Shown: positions 10,312-19,503, numbered from the stretch's first letter. The stretch is 51,063 nt of DNA from Deltaproteobacteria bacterium (GCA_020632695.1 JACKFB010000026.1:1-51063), one strand, 5' to 3'. Numbers and translations: made by a program. The notes: generated by a model not told the origin, from the sequence alone.

Positions 10312-10925
10312 GGGCGCGCGCGACCCGGCCGCGGGCGACGCTGGCGCTGGCCCTCCTCGCGGTCGTCGCGGGCTGCGGCGGCGGCGCCGAGAGCCCCGAC
10401 GCGACCGACGTGGCCGACGCGACCGAGCTGGACGCTCCCGGTGAGCTGCCGCCGCCGACCGCCTGGTCCGACGCCGCCCGGCTGGTCCAGCTCATCGACG
10501 ACCAGACCCTGCAAGGGGACGTCGACCAGGGCGCGATCCTCGAGCTCGGTTGGGCCGACGATCCCACGGTGAACTGCTGGAGCTTCGGCCAGATGGACCG
10601 CTTCGCCGGCCCGCAGGTCCTGTATGCCCTGGCGGTGCCGCTGGCCAACACCAGGATCCTGCGCCTGACGCTGACGCCGGCCCCCGCGGTGGACCTGAAC
10701 CTCTACGCCGTCTCCCAGCCGGTGGGCAGCTACCATCTGCCGCCCGCGCTGCCGGCCGCGTCGAGCTGCCCGCGCAGCGACACCGGCGGCCCCGGCGAGG
10801 TCGAGCAGCTCACCCTGCAGAACATATCGGGCGCCCAGAACTGGTTCTTCGCGGTGGCCGCCCCCGCCGGCACGGCCGCGGGCAGCTTCGAGCTGCGGGT
10901 CGAGAAGCTCGGCCTCGAGAACTGA
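10308..10925 (+). CDS. Lipoprotein, last gene of the radical SAM operon
   Basis: A 205-residue predicted lipoprotein with an Arg-rich start, a hydrophobic core and lipobox VAGC followed by GGGAE. A short Asp/Ala linker (DATDVADATELDA) precedes a beta-rich domain. That domain resembles the pre-peptidase C-terminal (PPC-like) or jelly-roll domains of secreted proteins (RLTLTPAPAVDLNLYAV and AGSFELRVEKLGLEN). Its ATG overlaps the upstream stop as ATGA, so it is translated with the two radical SAM enzymes. That makes it a candidate target or surface partner of the pathway. No catalytic residues are seen. Confidence 0.85.
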   Translation: MRARATRPRATLALALLAVVAGCGGGAESPDATDVADATELDAPGELPPPTAWSDAARLVQLIDDQTLQGDVDQGAILELGWADDPTVNCWSFGQMDRFAGPQVLYALAVPLANTRILRLTLTPAPAVDLNLYAVSQPVGSYHLPPALPAASSCPRSDTGGPGEVEQLTLQNISGAQNWFFAVAAPAGTAAGSFELRVEKLGLEN

Positions 10926-10961
10926 GAGCGGCGGCGGCGCCGGCCCCTGCGGGCGGCGCGA

Positions 10962-10978
10962 CTGGCACGTGGCTTGCT
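10962..10978 (+). promoter_or_regulatory. Sigma-54-type (-24/-12) promoter upstream of topoisomerase IB
   Basis: CTGGCACGTGGCTTGCT matches the sigma-54 consensus YTGGCACGrNNNTTGCW at all but one position. The invariant GG (10964-10965) and GC (10976-10977) have the required 10-base separation. The predicted start near 10989 leaves a short leader with AAGGAG before the ATG at 11013. Transcription would require an enhancer-binding AAA+ activator; none is encoded nearby. Confidence 0.7.
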
Positions 10979-11012
10979 TCGTCCGCTCTGCGGCGCAGCG
11001 AAGGAGCCGCCG

Positions 11013-12050
11013 ATGCCCGACGCCCCCGAGACCTCCGCCGCGCAGGCGGGCCTGGACTACGTCGACACCGGCGTCGACCCCGGGTTCACGCGCCGCCGCT
11101 GCGGACGGGGCTTCTGCTACCTGGACGCTCGCGGCGACGTGATCCGGGGGCCACGCCGCGCGCGCATCGAGGCGCTCGCCATCCCGCCGGCCTGGCGCGA
11201 GGTCTGGATCTGCCCGCACGAGCACGGCCACATCCTGGCCACCGGGCGCGACGAGCGCGGGCGGAAGCAGTACATCTACCACCCGCGATGGAACGCCGTG
11301 CGCCAGGAGGCCCGGTACCATGGGCTGGTGGACTTCGCCGAGGCCCTCCCGCGGGTGCGCGAGCGCGTGGCGCGGGATCTGCGCGGGGCGCCCACGGCGC
11401 TCTCGACCGTGCTGGCCGCGAGCCTGCGCCTCGTGGACACCACGCTCCTGCGGGTGGGGAGCGAGGCCTATGCCCGCGAGCACGGGTCGCGCGGGCTGAC
11501 CACCCTCGAAAAGGAGCACGTCCACATCAGCGTCAACGGGTCGCTGGTCCTCGAGTTCCCCGGCAAGCACGGCGTCGAACAGAGCCTCGAGATCACCGAC
11601 CCGGAGGTCGCGCGCCTCATCCACGACCGCCTCGACGACGGCTCCGACCGGCTGCTCTCCTGGGACGACGGGGGGCAGCTCCGCCCGATCTCACCGGCCC
11701 AGCTCAACGCCTGGCTCGCCGAGATCTCCGGCCTGGACGTGACGATCAAGACCTTCCGCACCTGGGGCGGCACCGTCACGGCCACGCGGGTGCTCCTGGC
11801 GCGCGGTCCCTGCCCGGACGACGAGCGCGGGCGCACCCGGGCCCTGGCGCAGTCGCTGGACGCGGTGGCCGAGCGGCTGGGCAACACCCGGGCGGTGTGC
11901 CGCGAACACTACGTGCACCCCGGGGTCATCGACGCCTACGCCGCGGGCAGCCTGCGCGCGCTGACCCGCCGCAGCTCGCGGCTCCCCGGGCTGAGCCGGG
12001 ACGAGCGCATCACGCTCGGGGTGTGCCGGGCGCTGCGGGATGGCGACTGA
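11013..12050 (+). CDS. DNA topoisomerase IB (poxvirus-like bacterial type)
   Basis: This enzyme relaxes supercoils by nicking one strand through a 3'-phosphotyrosyl link, without ATP. The 345-residue length is typical for the bacterial family. Recognisable parts are GFTRRRCGRGFCYLDARG at the N-terminal domain, IPPAWREVWICPHEHGHI and GRDERGRKQYIYHPRW. Later come the core arginine segment IKTFRTWGGT and the active-site CREHYVHPG, with Tyr300 as nucleophile. The start ATG has AAGGAG upstream. Its sigma-54-type promoter suggests that expression responds to a signal and is not constitutive. It appears monocistronic; the next gene begins about 250 bases downstream. Confidence 0.95.
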   Translation: MPDAPETSAAQAGLDYVDTGVDPGFTRRRCGRGFCYLDARGDVIRGPRRARIEALAIPPAWREVWICPHEHGHILATGRDERGRKQYIYHPRWNAVRQEARYHGLVDFAEALPRVRERVARDLRGAPTALSTVLAASLRLVDTTLLRVGSEAYAREHGSRGLTTLEKEHVHISVNGSLVLEFPGKHGVEQSLEITDPEVARLIHDRLDDGSDRLLSWDDGGQLRPISPAQLNAWLAEISGLDVTIKTFRTWGGTVTATRVLLARGPCPDDERGRTRALAQSLDAVAERLGNTRAVCREHYVHPGVIDAYAAGSLRALTRRSSRLPGLSRDERITLGVCRALRDGD

Positions 12051-12306
12051 GCGCGTCGCCCCGCCTCGCCCGAGTCGAATCGCCCCGTGCCGGGTCGCCA
12101 GGCCCCGGGCCGGGTGCCGCCGGCGCAGCTCACGCCAGCGGCGGGCTCCGGGGTCTGGGCTGGCCCGCGGGGCGGCGCCTGGGAGGGGCGCTGGCTGGCG
12201 ACGAGGGGCGAATTCTGCCACCGTGTGCGGGGTGCAGCAGGCGAATCGCGCGGTGCGCGACTCGCGCCGCCTGGAACCGACGGCCGACGGCTCGGCGTGG
12301 TGGACG

Positions 12307-15300
12307 ATGCAGGCTAGAACGAGGAAGGGGTCGCGCGCGCTGTGGGCGCTGACGCTGTGGGCGCTGGCGAGCTGTGGGGGCGGCTCCGGCGAGGCGGACC
12401 TCGGCCCCGACGTGGAGGCGGACGCCCCCGGGGACGTGGCGGCGGACCAGGACACCAGCGACGCCGCCGAGGTGCGGGTGGACGGCGGCTGCGACACGGT
12501 GGCCGACTGCGTCGACGGGCTGAGCCCCTGTCAGACGGCGACCTGCGAGCAGGGACGCTGCGTCGTCACCTCGGTGGACGACGACACGGCGTGCGACGAC
12601 GGCGACCCCTGCACCGCTGGCGAGCTGTGCACCGCCGGGGTCTGCGCCGGCGGCTCGCCGGTGGACTGCGACGACGGCGAGCTGTGCACCACCGACGCCT
12701 GCGGCGCCGAGGGGTGCATCCACGCGCCGGCCAGCGGACCGTGCAACGACCAGGACCCCTGCACGGTGGGCGACGCCTGCGACGCGGCCGGAGCCTGCGT
12801 GGGCACACCGCGGAACTGCGCGGGCCTCGACGGGCCGTGCGCCGTCGGCGACTGCGACGGGGCGACCGGGCAATGCGTCGCGACGACCCTGCCCGACGAC
12901 ACGGCCTGCGAGGACGGCGACCCGTGCACCGTGGGCGAGCTCTGCACTGCGGGGGCCTGCGTGGGGACGGCCGTGGACTGCAGCTCCCTGGACGGCCCCT
13001 GCGTCGTCGGCGTGTGCAACCCCGAGTCCGGCGCGTGCAACTCGGAGATCCAGCCCAACGGCAAGCCCTGCGACGACGCCGACCCGTGCACCGCGGGCGA
13101 CCGCTGCGTCTCCGGGCAGTGCCTGCCCAAGGGCGCGACCCTGTGCAGCGACGGCGACCCGTGCAACGGCGTGGAGACCTGCGATTCCGGCCAGGGCGGC
13201 TGTCAGGCGGGCACCCCGGTGGTGTGCGACGACGGCCTGCCCTGCAACGGCGTCGAGACCTGCAACCCCCTGACCGGGCAGTGCCAGGAGGGGTTCGCCT
13301 CCTTCTGCGACGACGGCAACGCCTGCAACGGCGTCGAGAGCTGCAACCCGGTCACCGGGAGCTGCATCGGCGGCACGCCGCCGACCTGCGACGACGGAAA
13401 CCCCTGCAACGGCATGGAGACCTGCGACGGCGTGCTGGGGTGCCTCAAGGGCAAGCCCGACAAGTGCGACGACCTGAACCCGTGCACCCTGGACACCTGC
13501 GACGCGGTCGGCGGCTGTCAGCACGCGCTGAACCCGGCCTGCGCCTGCTCGACCACCGCCGACTGCGCGGCGAAGGACACGCCGGGGCTCTGCGACGGGA
13601 CGCTGATCTGCCTCGCCGGCCTGTGCCAGGTCGACCCGGCCACCGTGGTGAGCTGCGACACCTCGGGCGACAGCGACTGCGAACGCACGGTGTGCAACGG
13701 CGCCACCGGGCTGTGCGAGGTGGACCTGCAGCAGGGGCTGGGCTGCTCGGACGGCGACCCCTGCACCACCCAGGACGTGTGCGTCGACGGGGTGTGCCTG
13801 GGCACGCCCAAGTCCTGCGGCGCGCTGGACACGGCGTGCCTGGTGGGCGTGTGCCAGAGCAGCAACGGCCTGTGCACCACGGCGCCGCGCAACGAGGGGG
13901 GGAGCTGCGCCGACACCAACCCGTGCACCACCGGCGAGACCTGTCAGGCAGGGGTGTGCGTCGGCACGCTGCTGGACTGCTCGTCGCTGGACGGGGACTG
14001 CACCAAGGGCAAGTGCGACCCGACGATGGGCGCCTGCGTGAGCATCGCGTCGCACGGCGGGGCGAGCTGTGACACGGGCGACGCGTGCGAGGTCGGCGGG
14101 AAGTGCGCCGCGGGTGTCTGCGTGGGGCAGCCCGCGGACTGCTCGGCGTTCGGCGGGCCGTGCACGCTGGCGAGCTGCGACCCGGTGGAGGGCTGCAAGG
14201 CGACGCCGGTGGACGACGGCCAGAAGTGCAGCGACGGCAACGCGTGCACCGTGAAGGACACCTGCGACGGCGGCGTGTGCTCGGGCGCGCCGGCCGACTG
14301 CTCGGCGTTGGACTCGGACTGCCTCAGCGGCTACTGCGACGCCGCGCTGGGGAGCTGTCGCACCGCGCCGGCCAACGACGGCGCCGGCTGCGCGGCGGCG
14401 ACGCCCTGCGGCGGGGTCGGGGTCTGCGACGGCGGGAGCTGCGCGGCGACGCCGGTGGACTGCAGCGGCCTCGACGGCGCGTGCACGGTAGGGATGTGCG
14501 ACGCCGACACGGGGAGCTGCGTGGCCCTGCCTGCCAACGAGGGCGCCGGCTGCGACGACGGGCGCGCCTGCACCAGCGGCGACGTGTGCTCGGGCGGGGT
14601 CTGCGTCGGGAGCGGCGCCGACTGCTCGGCCGCCGACACGGCGTGCGGGGTGGGCGTCTGCTCGGACGGCGGCGGATGCGAGACGTTGGCGGCGCCGGCG
14701 GGGCTGGCCTGCGACGACGGCGACCCGTGCACGGTGGGCGACGCCTGCGGGGCGGGGGGCTGCGCCGGACAGCCGAAGAGCTGCGTCGCGTCGGACGCCT
14801 GCCACGAGGCGAGCTGCGACCCCACCACCGGCGCGTGCGTCGAGGTCTCCGCCCACGAAGGCGAGAGCTGCGGCGCCGGGAACCTGTGCATCGAGGACGG
14901 GGTGTGTGCGGCGGGGGTGTGCGTGGGCGACGAGCCCGACTGCAGCGCGCTGGCGCCGGGACCGTGCGAGGTCGCCGCATGCGACGTGGGGACCGGGGCG
15001 TGCACGTTGGCGCCGCTCCCCGACGGCAGCGGCTGCGACCCCCACGACGCGTGCGCGGCATCCGGGAGCTGCAGCGACGGGGTCTGCGTCGCGACGCCGA
15101 AGGACTGCAGCGGCTTCGGAGACCCGGACGCGTGCGTCGTCGGGAGCTGCGTGGCGGCGACGGGGCAGTGCGTGGGAGTGCCGGCGGTCGGCGGCGCGGC
15201 CTGCAACGACTCGGACCCGTGCACGGTGGACGACCGCTGCGAGGCGGGCACCTCGGCCTGCGCGGGCACGCCGCTCGAGTGCGAGAGCCTGGATGGCCCC

Positions 15301-16722
15301 TGCGCCACCGGCGCCTGCGACCCGCTCCTGGGCGAGTGCGTGGTGGTGGCGGCGCCCGACGACGAGCCCTGCGGAAGCGCGGATACCTGTGGGGTGCTGA
15401 GCTGCCAGGGGGCCGAGTGCGTGAGCGGCGCGCTGGACTGCTCGGACTTGGACGTGCCTCCGTGCCTGGCCGGACAGTGCGACCCTGCCAGCGGGCTGTG
15501 CCAGCCGGCGCCGGTCAACGAGGGGGCGAACTGCGACGACGGCAAGGCGTGCACCACCGGCGAGGTGTGCACCGGCGGCCTCTGCAAGAAGGGCGTGGCC
15601 AAGGACTGCTCCGGCGGCACCTCCACCTGCAGCCTCGGCTACTGCGACCCCAACGGAGGGGCGTGCAAGGTGGCGGCCATCAACGACAGCGGGCCCTGCG
15701 ACGACCTCGACCCGTGCACGGTGGGCGACACCTGCCAGGGCGGGAGCTGCGCGCCCGGAGCGCCGGTGGACTGCTCGAACCTGGGGACGGCCTGCTCGGG
15801 CTTCACCTGCGATGCCGCCACGGGACAGTGCACCGTCCCGGCGGTGGCCTCCGACGGCAGCTCCTGCGACGACGGTCTGGTGTGCAACGGCGTCGACACC
15901 TGCCAGGCAGGCGAGTGCACCGCCGGTACCCCACCGGCCTGCGCGGCGCTCAACGCCGTGTGCGTGCTGGGCGCGTGCGACGAGGGGGCCGGCGGCTGCG
16001 TCGAGGTGGTCGCCGACGGCGCGAGCTGCAGTCCGGGCGAGCCGTGCATGGCGGGCACCTGCGACGGCAGCACCTGCGACGCCGCGCTGGTCGACGGCTG
16101 CGACCCCGCGGACGCCACGCTGCTGTGCGAGCTCTCCGGGGCCCAGGACAGCGTGCTGAGCTGCGAGGTCGCCGTGGTGCGGAGCTGCGCCGAGGTCGCG
16201 CCGGCCGCCAGCCTGGCCTGGACCATCGCCTGGGACCCGACCATGGCGCGGCTGCTCTACTACACCGACCGCGACCAGGACCCCGCCGCCGGCACCCCGG
16301 CCTACAGCTACCCGGCCTACGCGCCCGACGCGATCCCGGGCATCGACGGCTACGCGCCCACCGCGACCGTCAGCACCACCCCGGGCGGACCCGTGACCGT
16401 CTACCGCCACACCGTCGGGGTCACGCCGAGCACCGATTTCACGGCGTGGGAGGGCACGATGAGCCTCGCCATCGACGACGCCGAGGCCCCCGCCGATCCC
16501 ATCGCCGACGGCGCCCTCGACGCGGGCGGCGGGCTCATGCCGGGCGCCAACATCCTGGTCATGCGCGCCCACTTCGAGCTGCTGCAGGCCATCGCGCCCT
16601 CGGAGCCGACGCCGGTGCACCTCGAGGCCATCAGCGCCAGCGGCCTCGACGGGGTGCCGCTGGTCCCGCACCTCGAGTCCGGCGTCATCCTGCTGGACTA
16701 CCCGCAGTCCGTCTGCCCCTGA
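12307..16722 (+). CDS. Giant Cys-rich repeat lipoprotein (1471 residues)
   Basis: An exported protein with lipobox LASC, then GGGSG and an Asp/Ala linker. It carries roughly 18 long Cys-rich units of about 45 residues, with core CDDGDPCTVGDxCxxGxCxG and PxDCSxLDGPCxVGxCD. A block of shorter CNGVETC units sits near residues 280-380. The unit resembles the Cys-rich repeats seen in slime-mould and myxobacterial surface proteins. The last ~200 residues lack the repeat and look like a beta-sandwich (SLAWTIAWDPTMARLLYY to LLDYPQSVCP), perhaps cohesin-like. The start ATG has only a weak GGTGG upstream. It is probably an extended, disulfide-stiffened cell-surface fibre or adhesin, but no direct functional motif is seen. 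Confidence 0.92.
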   Translation: MQARTRKGSRALWALTLWALASCGGGSGEADLGPDVEADAPGDVAADQDTSDAAEVRVDGGCDTVADCVDGLSPCQTATCEQGRCVVTSVDDDTACDDGDPCTAGELCTAGVCAGGSPVDCDDGELCTTDACGAEGCIHAPASGPCNDQDPCTVGDACDAAGACVGTPRNCAGLDGPCAVGDCDGATGQCVATTLPDDTACEDGDPCTVGELCTAGACVGTAVDCSSLDGPCVVGVCNPESGACNSEIQPNGKPCDDADPCTAGDRCVSGQCLPKGATLCSDGDPCNGVETCDSGQGGCQAGTPVVCDDGLPCNGVETCNPLTGQCQEGFASFCDDGNACNGVESCNPVTGSCIGGTPPTCDDGNPCNGMETCDGVLGCLKGKPDKCDDLNPCTLDTCDAVGGCQHALNPACACSTTADCAAKDTPGLCDGTLICLAGLCQVDPATVVSCDTSGDSDCERTVCNGATGLCEVDLQQGLGCSDGDPCTTQDVCVDGVCLGTPKSCGALDTACLVGVCQSSNGLCTTAPRNEGGSCADTNPCTTGETCQAGVCVGTLLDCSSLDGDCTKGKCDPTMGACVSIASHGGASCDTGDACEVGGKCAAGVCVGQPADCSAFGGPCTLASCDPVEGCKATPVDDGQKCSDGNACTVKDTCDGGVCSGAPADCSALDSDCLSGYCDAALGSCRTAPANDGAGCAAATPCGGVGVCDGGSCAATPVDCSGLDGACTVGMCDADTGSCVALPANEGAGCDDGRACTSGDVCSGGVCVGSGADCSAADTACGVGVCSDGGGCETLAAPAGLACDDGDPCTVGDACGAGGCAGQPKSCVASDACHEASCDPTTGACVEVSAHEGESCGAGNLCIEDGVCAAGVCVGDEPDCSALAPGPCEVAACDVGTGACTLAPLPDGSGCDPHDACAASGSCSDGVCVATPKDCSGFGDPDACVVGSCVAATGQCVGVPAVGGAACNDSDPCTVDDRCEAGTSACAGTPLECESLDGPCATGACDPLLGECVVVAAPDDEPCGSADTCGVLSCQGAECVSGALDCSDLDVPPCLAGQCDPASGLCQPAPVNEGANCDDGKACTTGEVCTGGLCKKGVAKDCSGGTSTCSLGYCDPNGGACKVAAINDSGPCDDLDPCTVGDTCQGGSCAPGAPVDCSNLGTACSGFTCDAATGQCTVPAVASDGSSCDDGLVCNGVDTCQAGECTAGTPPACAALNAVCVLGACDEGAGGCVEVVADGASCSPGEPCMAGTCDGSTCDAALVDGCDPADATLLCELSGAQDSVLSCEVAVVRSCAEVAPAASLAWTIAWDPTMARLLYYTDRDQDPAAGTPAYSYPAYAPDAIPGIDGYAPTATVSTTPGGPVTVYRHTVGVTPSTDFTAWEGTMSLAIDDAEAPADPIADGALDAGGGLMPGANILVMRAHFELLQAIAPSEPTPVHLEAISASGLDGVPLVPHLESGVILLDYPQSVCP

Positions 16723-16732
16723 CAGGCGGGCG

Positions 16733-17500
16733 TCAGCCCTCGCCGGGCCCGCTGCCCGGTCCCTTGCGCCCGCGCGTGCGGGTGCGGACTCGGCTGCGAC
16801 GCGCCGTGCGGGGGGCCGCGCTCGCCGGCGGCTGCGCGCGCTCGAGGCGCGCCAGGCGCTTGCGGTAGGAGGTGGCCAGCTTGTCCCAGCGCCGCGTCGC
16901 CCGGGAGATGCGCTCGAGCCGATCGGCGAGCCCGGCCAGGGTCTCGCCCGCGGTCTCCACGGCGGCGCGATCGTGCACCATCGGGACCCCCGGCTCCGAG
17001 TGGTCGTCGAGCGCCCTCATCATCGCCACCATGTCGCCGAGCCGCGCCTCCGGCACACCCAGCACCAGCAGGTCCTCCAGCAGGCGCACCCGCTCGATGG
17101 TCGCCGGCGCGAAGTGCAGCTCGCCGCCGTCGGAGATGAGGTCCGGCTCGAGCACTCCGGAGGCCAGCCAGGCCTGGATGCGCTCCAGCGGCGCGCCGCT
17201 CGCCCGCGCCAGCTCCTCCCGCCGCAGGTAGGTGGGCGGACGCCGGAACAGGCGCCGACGCTGCCGTGGCAACCCCACCCGGCTGGCGATGGCGGCGATG
17301 TCCTTGAGCTGGTAGCCGAGCTCCACCAGCTCCAGCACCTTCTCCAGCTCCTCGCGCGCCCCGGCGTCGTAGAGCGGCCGGCGCGACGCGTCCCGGGCGA
17401 CCACCCGCAGCAGGCCCAGGCGCTCCATCTCCTGGACGAAGGCCGGCTGCGGGTCCAGCCCGGCGAAGAGCTCCTCCCAGGTCAGCGTCTCGTGAGGCAT
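16733..17500 (-). CDS. MerR-like HTH regulator with a second HTH-like segment
   Basis: A 255-residue protein. The N-terminal region (residues 1-75) reads like a MerR winged helix: MERLGLLRVVARDASRRPLY, then ELGYQLKDIAAIAS. A second similar segment follows at about 90-165 (YLRREELARASGAPLERIQA and ATIERVRLLEDLLVLGV). A helical region and a basic tail (TARRSRVRTRTRGRKG) end the protein. It probably binds DNA; the inducer is unknown and no metal- or drug-binding motif is clear. It lies 69 bases downstream of the NYN/LOTUS gene on the same strand and converges with the giant lipoprotein gene. The ribosome site is weak. Confidence 0.75.
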   Translation of the reverse strand: MPHETLTWEELFAGLDPQPAFVQEMERLGLLRVVARDASRRPLYDAGAREELEKVLELVELGYQLKDIAAIASRVGLPRQRRRLFRRPPTYLRREELARASGAPLERIQAWLASGVLEPDLISDGGELHFAPATIERVRLLEDLLVLGVPEARLGDMVAMMRALDDHSEPGVPMVHDRAAVETAGETLAGLADRLERISRATRRWDKLATSYRKRLARLERAQPPASAAPRTARRSRVRTRTRGRKGPGSGPGEG

Positions 17501-17569
17501 CCGGCTACCCCGGCTCGCAGGTCGGCGGCGGTCGGCAGGGCCTCGGCTCGCCCCTGCCGACCGTCGGGT

Positions 17570-19294
17570 TCAGCTCTCGCCACCGCCCGAAGCCGCGCGC
17601 TTGCGTCGCGTGCGAGCGGGCTTCGCCTTGGCGGGCGCCTCGTCGGACGCCGCCTCGGCCTTGCCCTTGTCCGCGCCGCCGCTCTCGTCGCCCGCGGCCT
17701 TCTTGGCCCGGGTGCGCGGCTTCGCCTTGCCCTTGTCGGCCTCATCGGCGCTCTTCGAGCTGGCGCGGCTGGCGCGTCCCTTGGACTTGGGGGCGTCCTC
17801 GGCCTCGTCGGCCTCGTCGGACTTCTCGCGCTTGGACTTCGCGGCCTTGGCGTCGCCCTCGGCCGACTTCTTCGCGCCGCCCGACTCCTCCTTGTCGCCC
17901 TTGGCTGACGAGCGGCGCCGCGAACGGCGGGACGAGGAGCGACCCTCCTGGTCCCCGCTGGCGTCCTCGTCGTCTCCGTCGGCGGGCGCCGTGGAGCCCT
18001 TGTCGGCGTTGGCCGCCTCGGACTTCGCGGCGGGCACGGGCGGCTTGGGACGCGCCGATCCGCGGGCGTTGCGGCGCTGCGCTCGCGACCGCGACGGCTT
18101 CGACCCAGCCTCGTCCTCGGCGGGCGCGTCGGCCTTGGCGGCCGGCGGCGACGCCTGCTCGGCGTCCTTGTCGGGCTTGGTATCGGGCTTGGAGGGCGCC
18201 GGCTTCGCGGGCGCCGTCCGGGGCGCCTCGGAGCCGCCCTTTCCCTTGCCCTGGTTGGCGCCGGTCACCGGGCGCACCCGGTTGCGGTCGCGCTCGACCT
18301 CTACCACGTTGGGGAAGGTCTTCAGGAAGCGCGTGAAGGTCCGGAACCCCAGCGCCATCTCGTCGAAGTCCGGAGCCACCTCACCGAGGGCGTCCTTGAG
18401 GCGCGCCAGGCTGACCGGCTCGCCGTCCGGGCTGGCCAGGGCGATGGCCCGCGACACGTGCCCGGCCGCCTCGGCCTCGATGTCCGGTGCCAGCACCGGG
18501 GGCTTCGCGGGCAGCGCCTCCGCCGCCTGGGTCTGGGTGCCGGCCGCCATCGCGCCGGTCACCTGGACCATGCCGCCGTCGAGCAGGTCGATGAGGTGGT
18601 CGAAGTTGCGCAGGAAGCGCGTGAACGACGACGCGCCGTAGTTGCGCTCGGAGAAGGTCGGATCCTGCTTGCGCATGCGGTCCTTGATGACGCTCGCCCG
18701 GAAGCGCGGACCGTGCTGGTCCACGACCACCTGCAGCGCGCGACGCACCCGCTCCTCGGCCTCCTCCATCGAGACGCCCTGGACGCGCTGGCCGACCAGG
18801 CTCTCGTAGAAGATGAACTCGTGGCAGATCTTCACCAGGATGTCGCTGGCGGCGGACTTGGCCGAGATGCCGACCACCCGCTTGCCGTGGTCGCGCAGGC
18901 GATGGGCCAGCACGCCGAAGTCCGAGTCGCCGCTGGCGATGACGAAGGTGTCGATGTGCGGGCGCGTGAAGAGGATCTCCATCGCGTCGACGCAGATCGC
19001 CGTGTCGGTGCGGTTCTTGTCGTTGATGCCGTAGCTGGGCAGGAACACCATCGCCACGCCCTGCTCCAGGAACTGGCGCTGGTGGCGCCGGTAGCGGCCC
19101 CAGTCGGCGTAGGCCCTGCGGACCATGACGTCGCCGCGCTCGTTGAGCGCGTCGATGACGGTGGAGACGCGGAACTCGTCTCGCACGCCCAGGATGATGT
19201 TCTCGAAGTCGAAGAATACGGCGACGGCGCCCAGGTCATCGGTCGTGTCGACCGAGAGCTGTTGGGCCCCGACGAGCCGTTCGGGGATACGCAT
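17570..19294 (-). CDS. NYN/PIN-like RNase protein with two OST-HTH (LOTUS) domains
   Basis: A 574-residue predicted RNA-processing protein. Residues 22-165 form the NYN domain, with acidic metal-site positions in FFDFENI (Asp29), RTDTAICVDAMEI (Asp97, Asp103) and ASGDSDFG (Asp123, Asp125). Two OST-HTH/LOTUS-like segments follow at about 180-250 and 275-345, both with the pattern SFTRFLRNF or TFTRFLKTF. LOTUS domains bind RNA, notably G-rich RNA. The last ~220 residues are a low-complexity Lys/Ala/Glu/Ser tail with Arg patches, probably disordered and RNA-binding. The start ATG has no good ribosome site, but a promoter match lies upstream. MerR follows 69 bases downstream. Confidence 0.9.
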   Translation of the reverse strand: MRIPERLVGAQQLSVDTTDDLGAVAVFFDFENIILGVRDEFRVSTVIDALNERGDVMVRRAYADWGRYRRHQRQFLEQGVAMVFLPSYGINDKNRTDTAICVDAMEILFTRPHIDTFVIASGDSDFGVLAHRLRDHGKRVVGISAKSAASDILVKICHEFIFYESLVGQRVQGVSMEEAEERVRRALQVVVDQHGPRFRASVIKDRMRKQDPTFSERNYGASSFTRFLRNFDHLIDLLDGGMVQVTGAMAAGTQTQAAEALPAKPPVLAPDIEAEAAGHVSRAIALASPDGEPVSLARLKDALGEVAPDFDEMALGFRTFTRFLKTFPNVVEVERDRNRVRPVTGANQGKGKGGSEAPRTAPAKPAPSKPDTKPDKDAEQASPPAAKADAPAEDEAGSKPSRSRAQRRNARGSARPKPPVPAAKSEAANADKGSTAPADGDDEDASGDQEGRSSSRRSRRRSSAKGDKEESGGAKKSAEGDAKAAKSKREKSDEADEAEDAPKSKGRASRASSKSADEADKGKAKPRTRAKKAAGDESGGADKGKAEAASDEAPAKAKPARTRRKRAASGGGES

Positions 19295-19474
19295 GTACTT
19301 GTGTCTCGAAGGTGGGGCCGAGCTGCGCGGAGACCCCCCGCATCACTCGATGCGGCATCCCGGTGCGCAGCGCCGTGCCCTCGTGGACCCGAGGACGCGG
19401 GAGCTGCCGAGCCCCATGCCGGCAGCTGCTGAGTCGAACCGCCGGGCGCCATGAGCGTCCCCAGCGACGGGGGC

Positions 19475-19503
19475 CGTATAGCGCGTAACGCGACGCTTGT
19501 CAC
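19475..19503 (-). promoter_or_regulatory. Candidate promoter for the NYN/LOTUS gene
   Basis: On the minus strand, GTGACA (19503-19498) and TATACG (19480-19475) are separated by 17 bases. The leader to the ATG at 19294 would be about 175 bases, unusually long here and able to hold regulatory structure. The same GTGACA box occurs in the promoter match at 6362-6390. Confidence 0.4.

Noticed and set aside
12051..12306. Possible start of the giant lipoprotein at 12040 or a small gene in this 256-base gap
   Set aside because: The upstream frame translation is Arg/Ala/Pro-rich, and the lipoprotein signal begins only at 12307. No promoter or RNA motif was convincing.
12130..16671. A 1513-codon open frame antisense to the giant Cys-rich gene
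   Set aside because: Its translation is Ala/Arg/Val/Gly-rich without domains. It arises because the very GC-rich sense codons contain almost no antisense stops. The sense frame has a signal peptide and clear repeats.
16719..16736. Small stem CTGAC/GTCAG spanning the stop codons of the convergent giant lipoprotein and MerR-like genes
   Set aside because: Only five base pairs and no T-run on either strand, so I do not call it a terminator.
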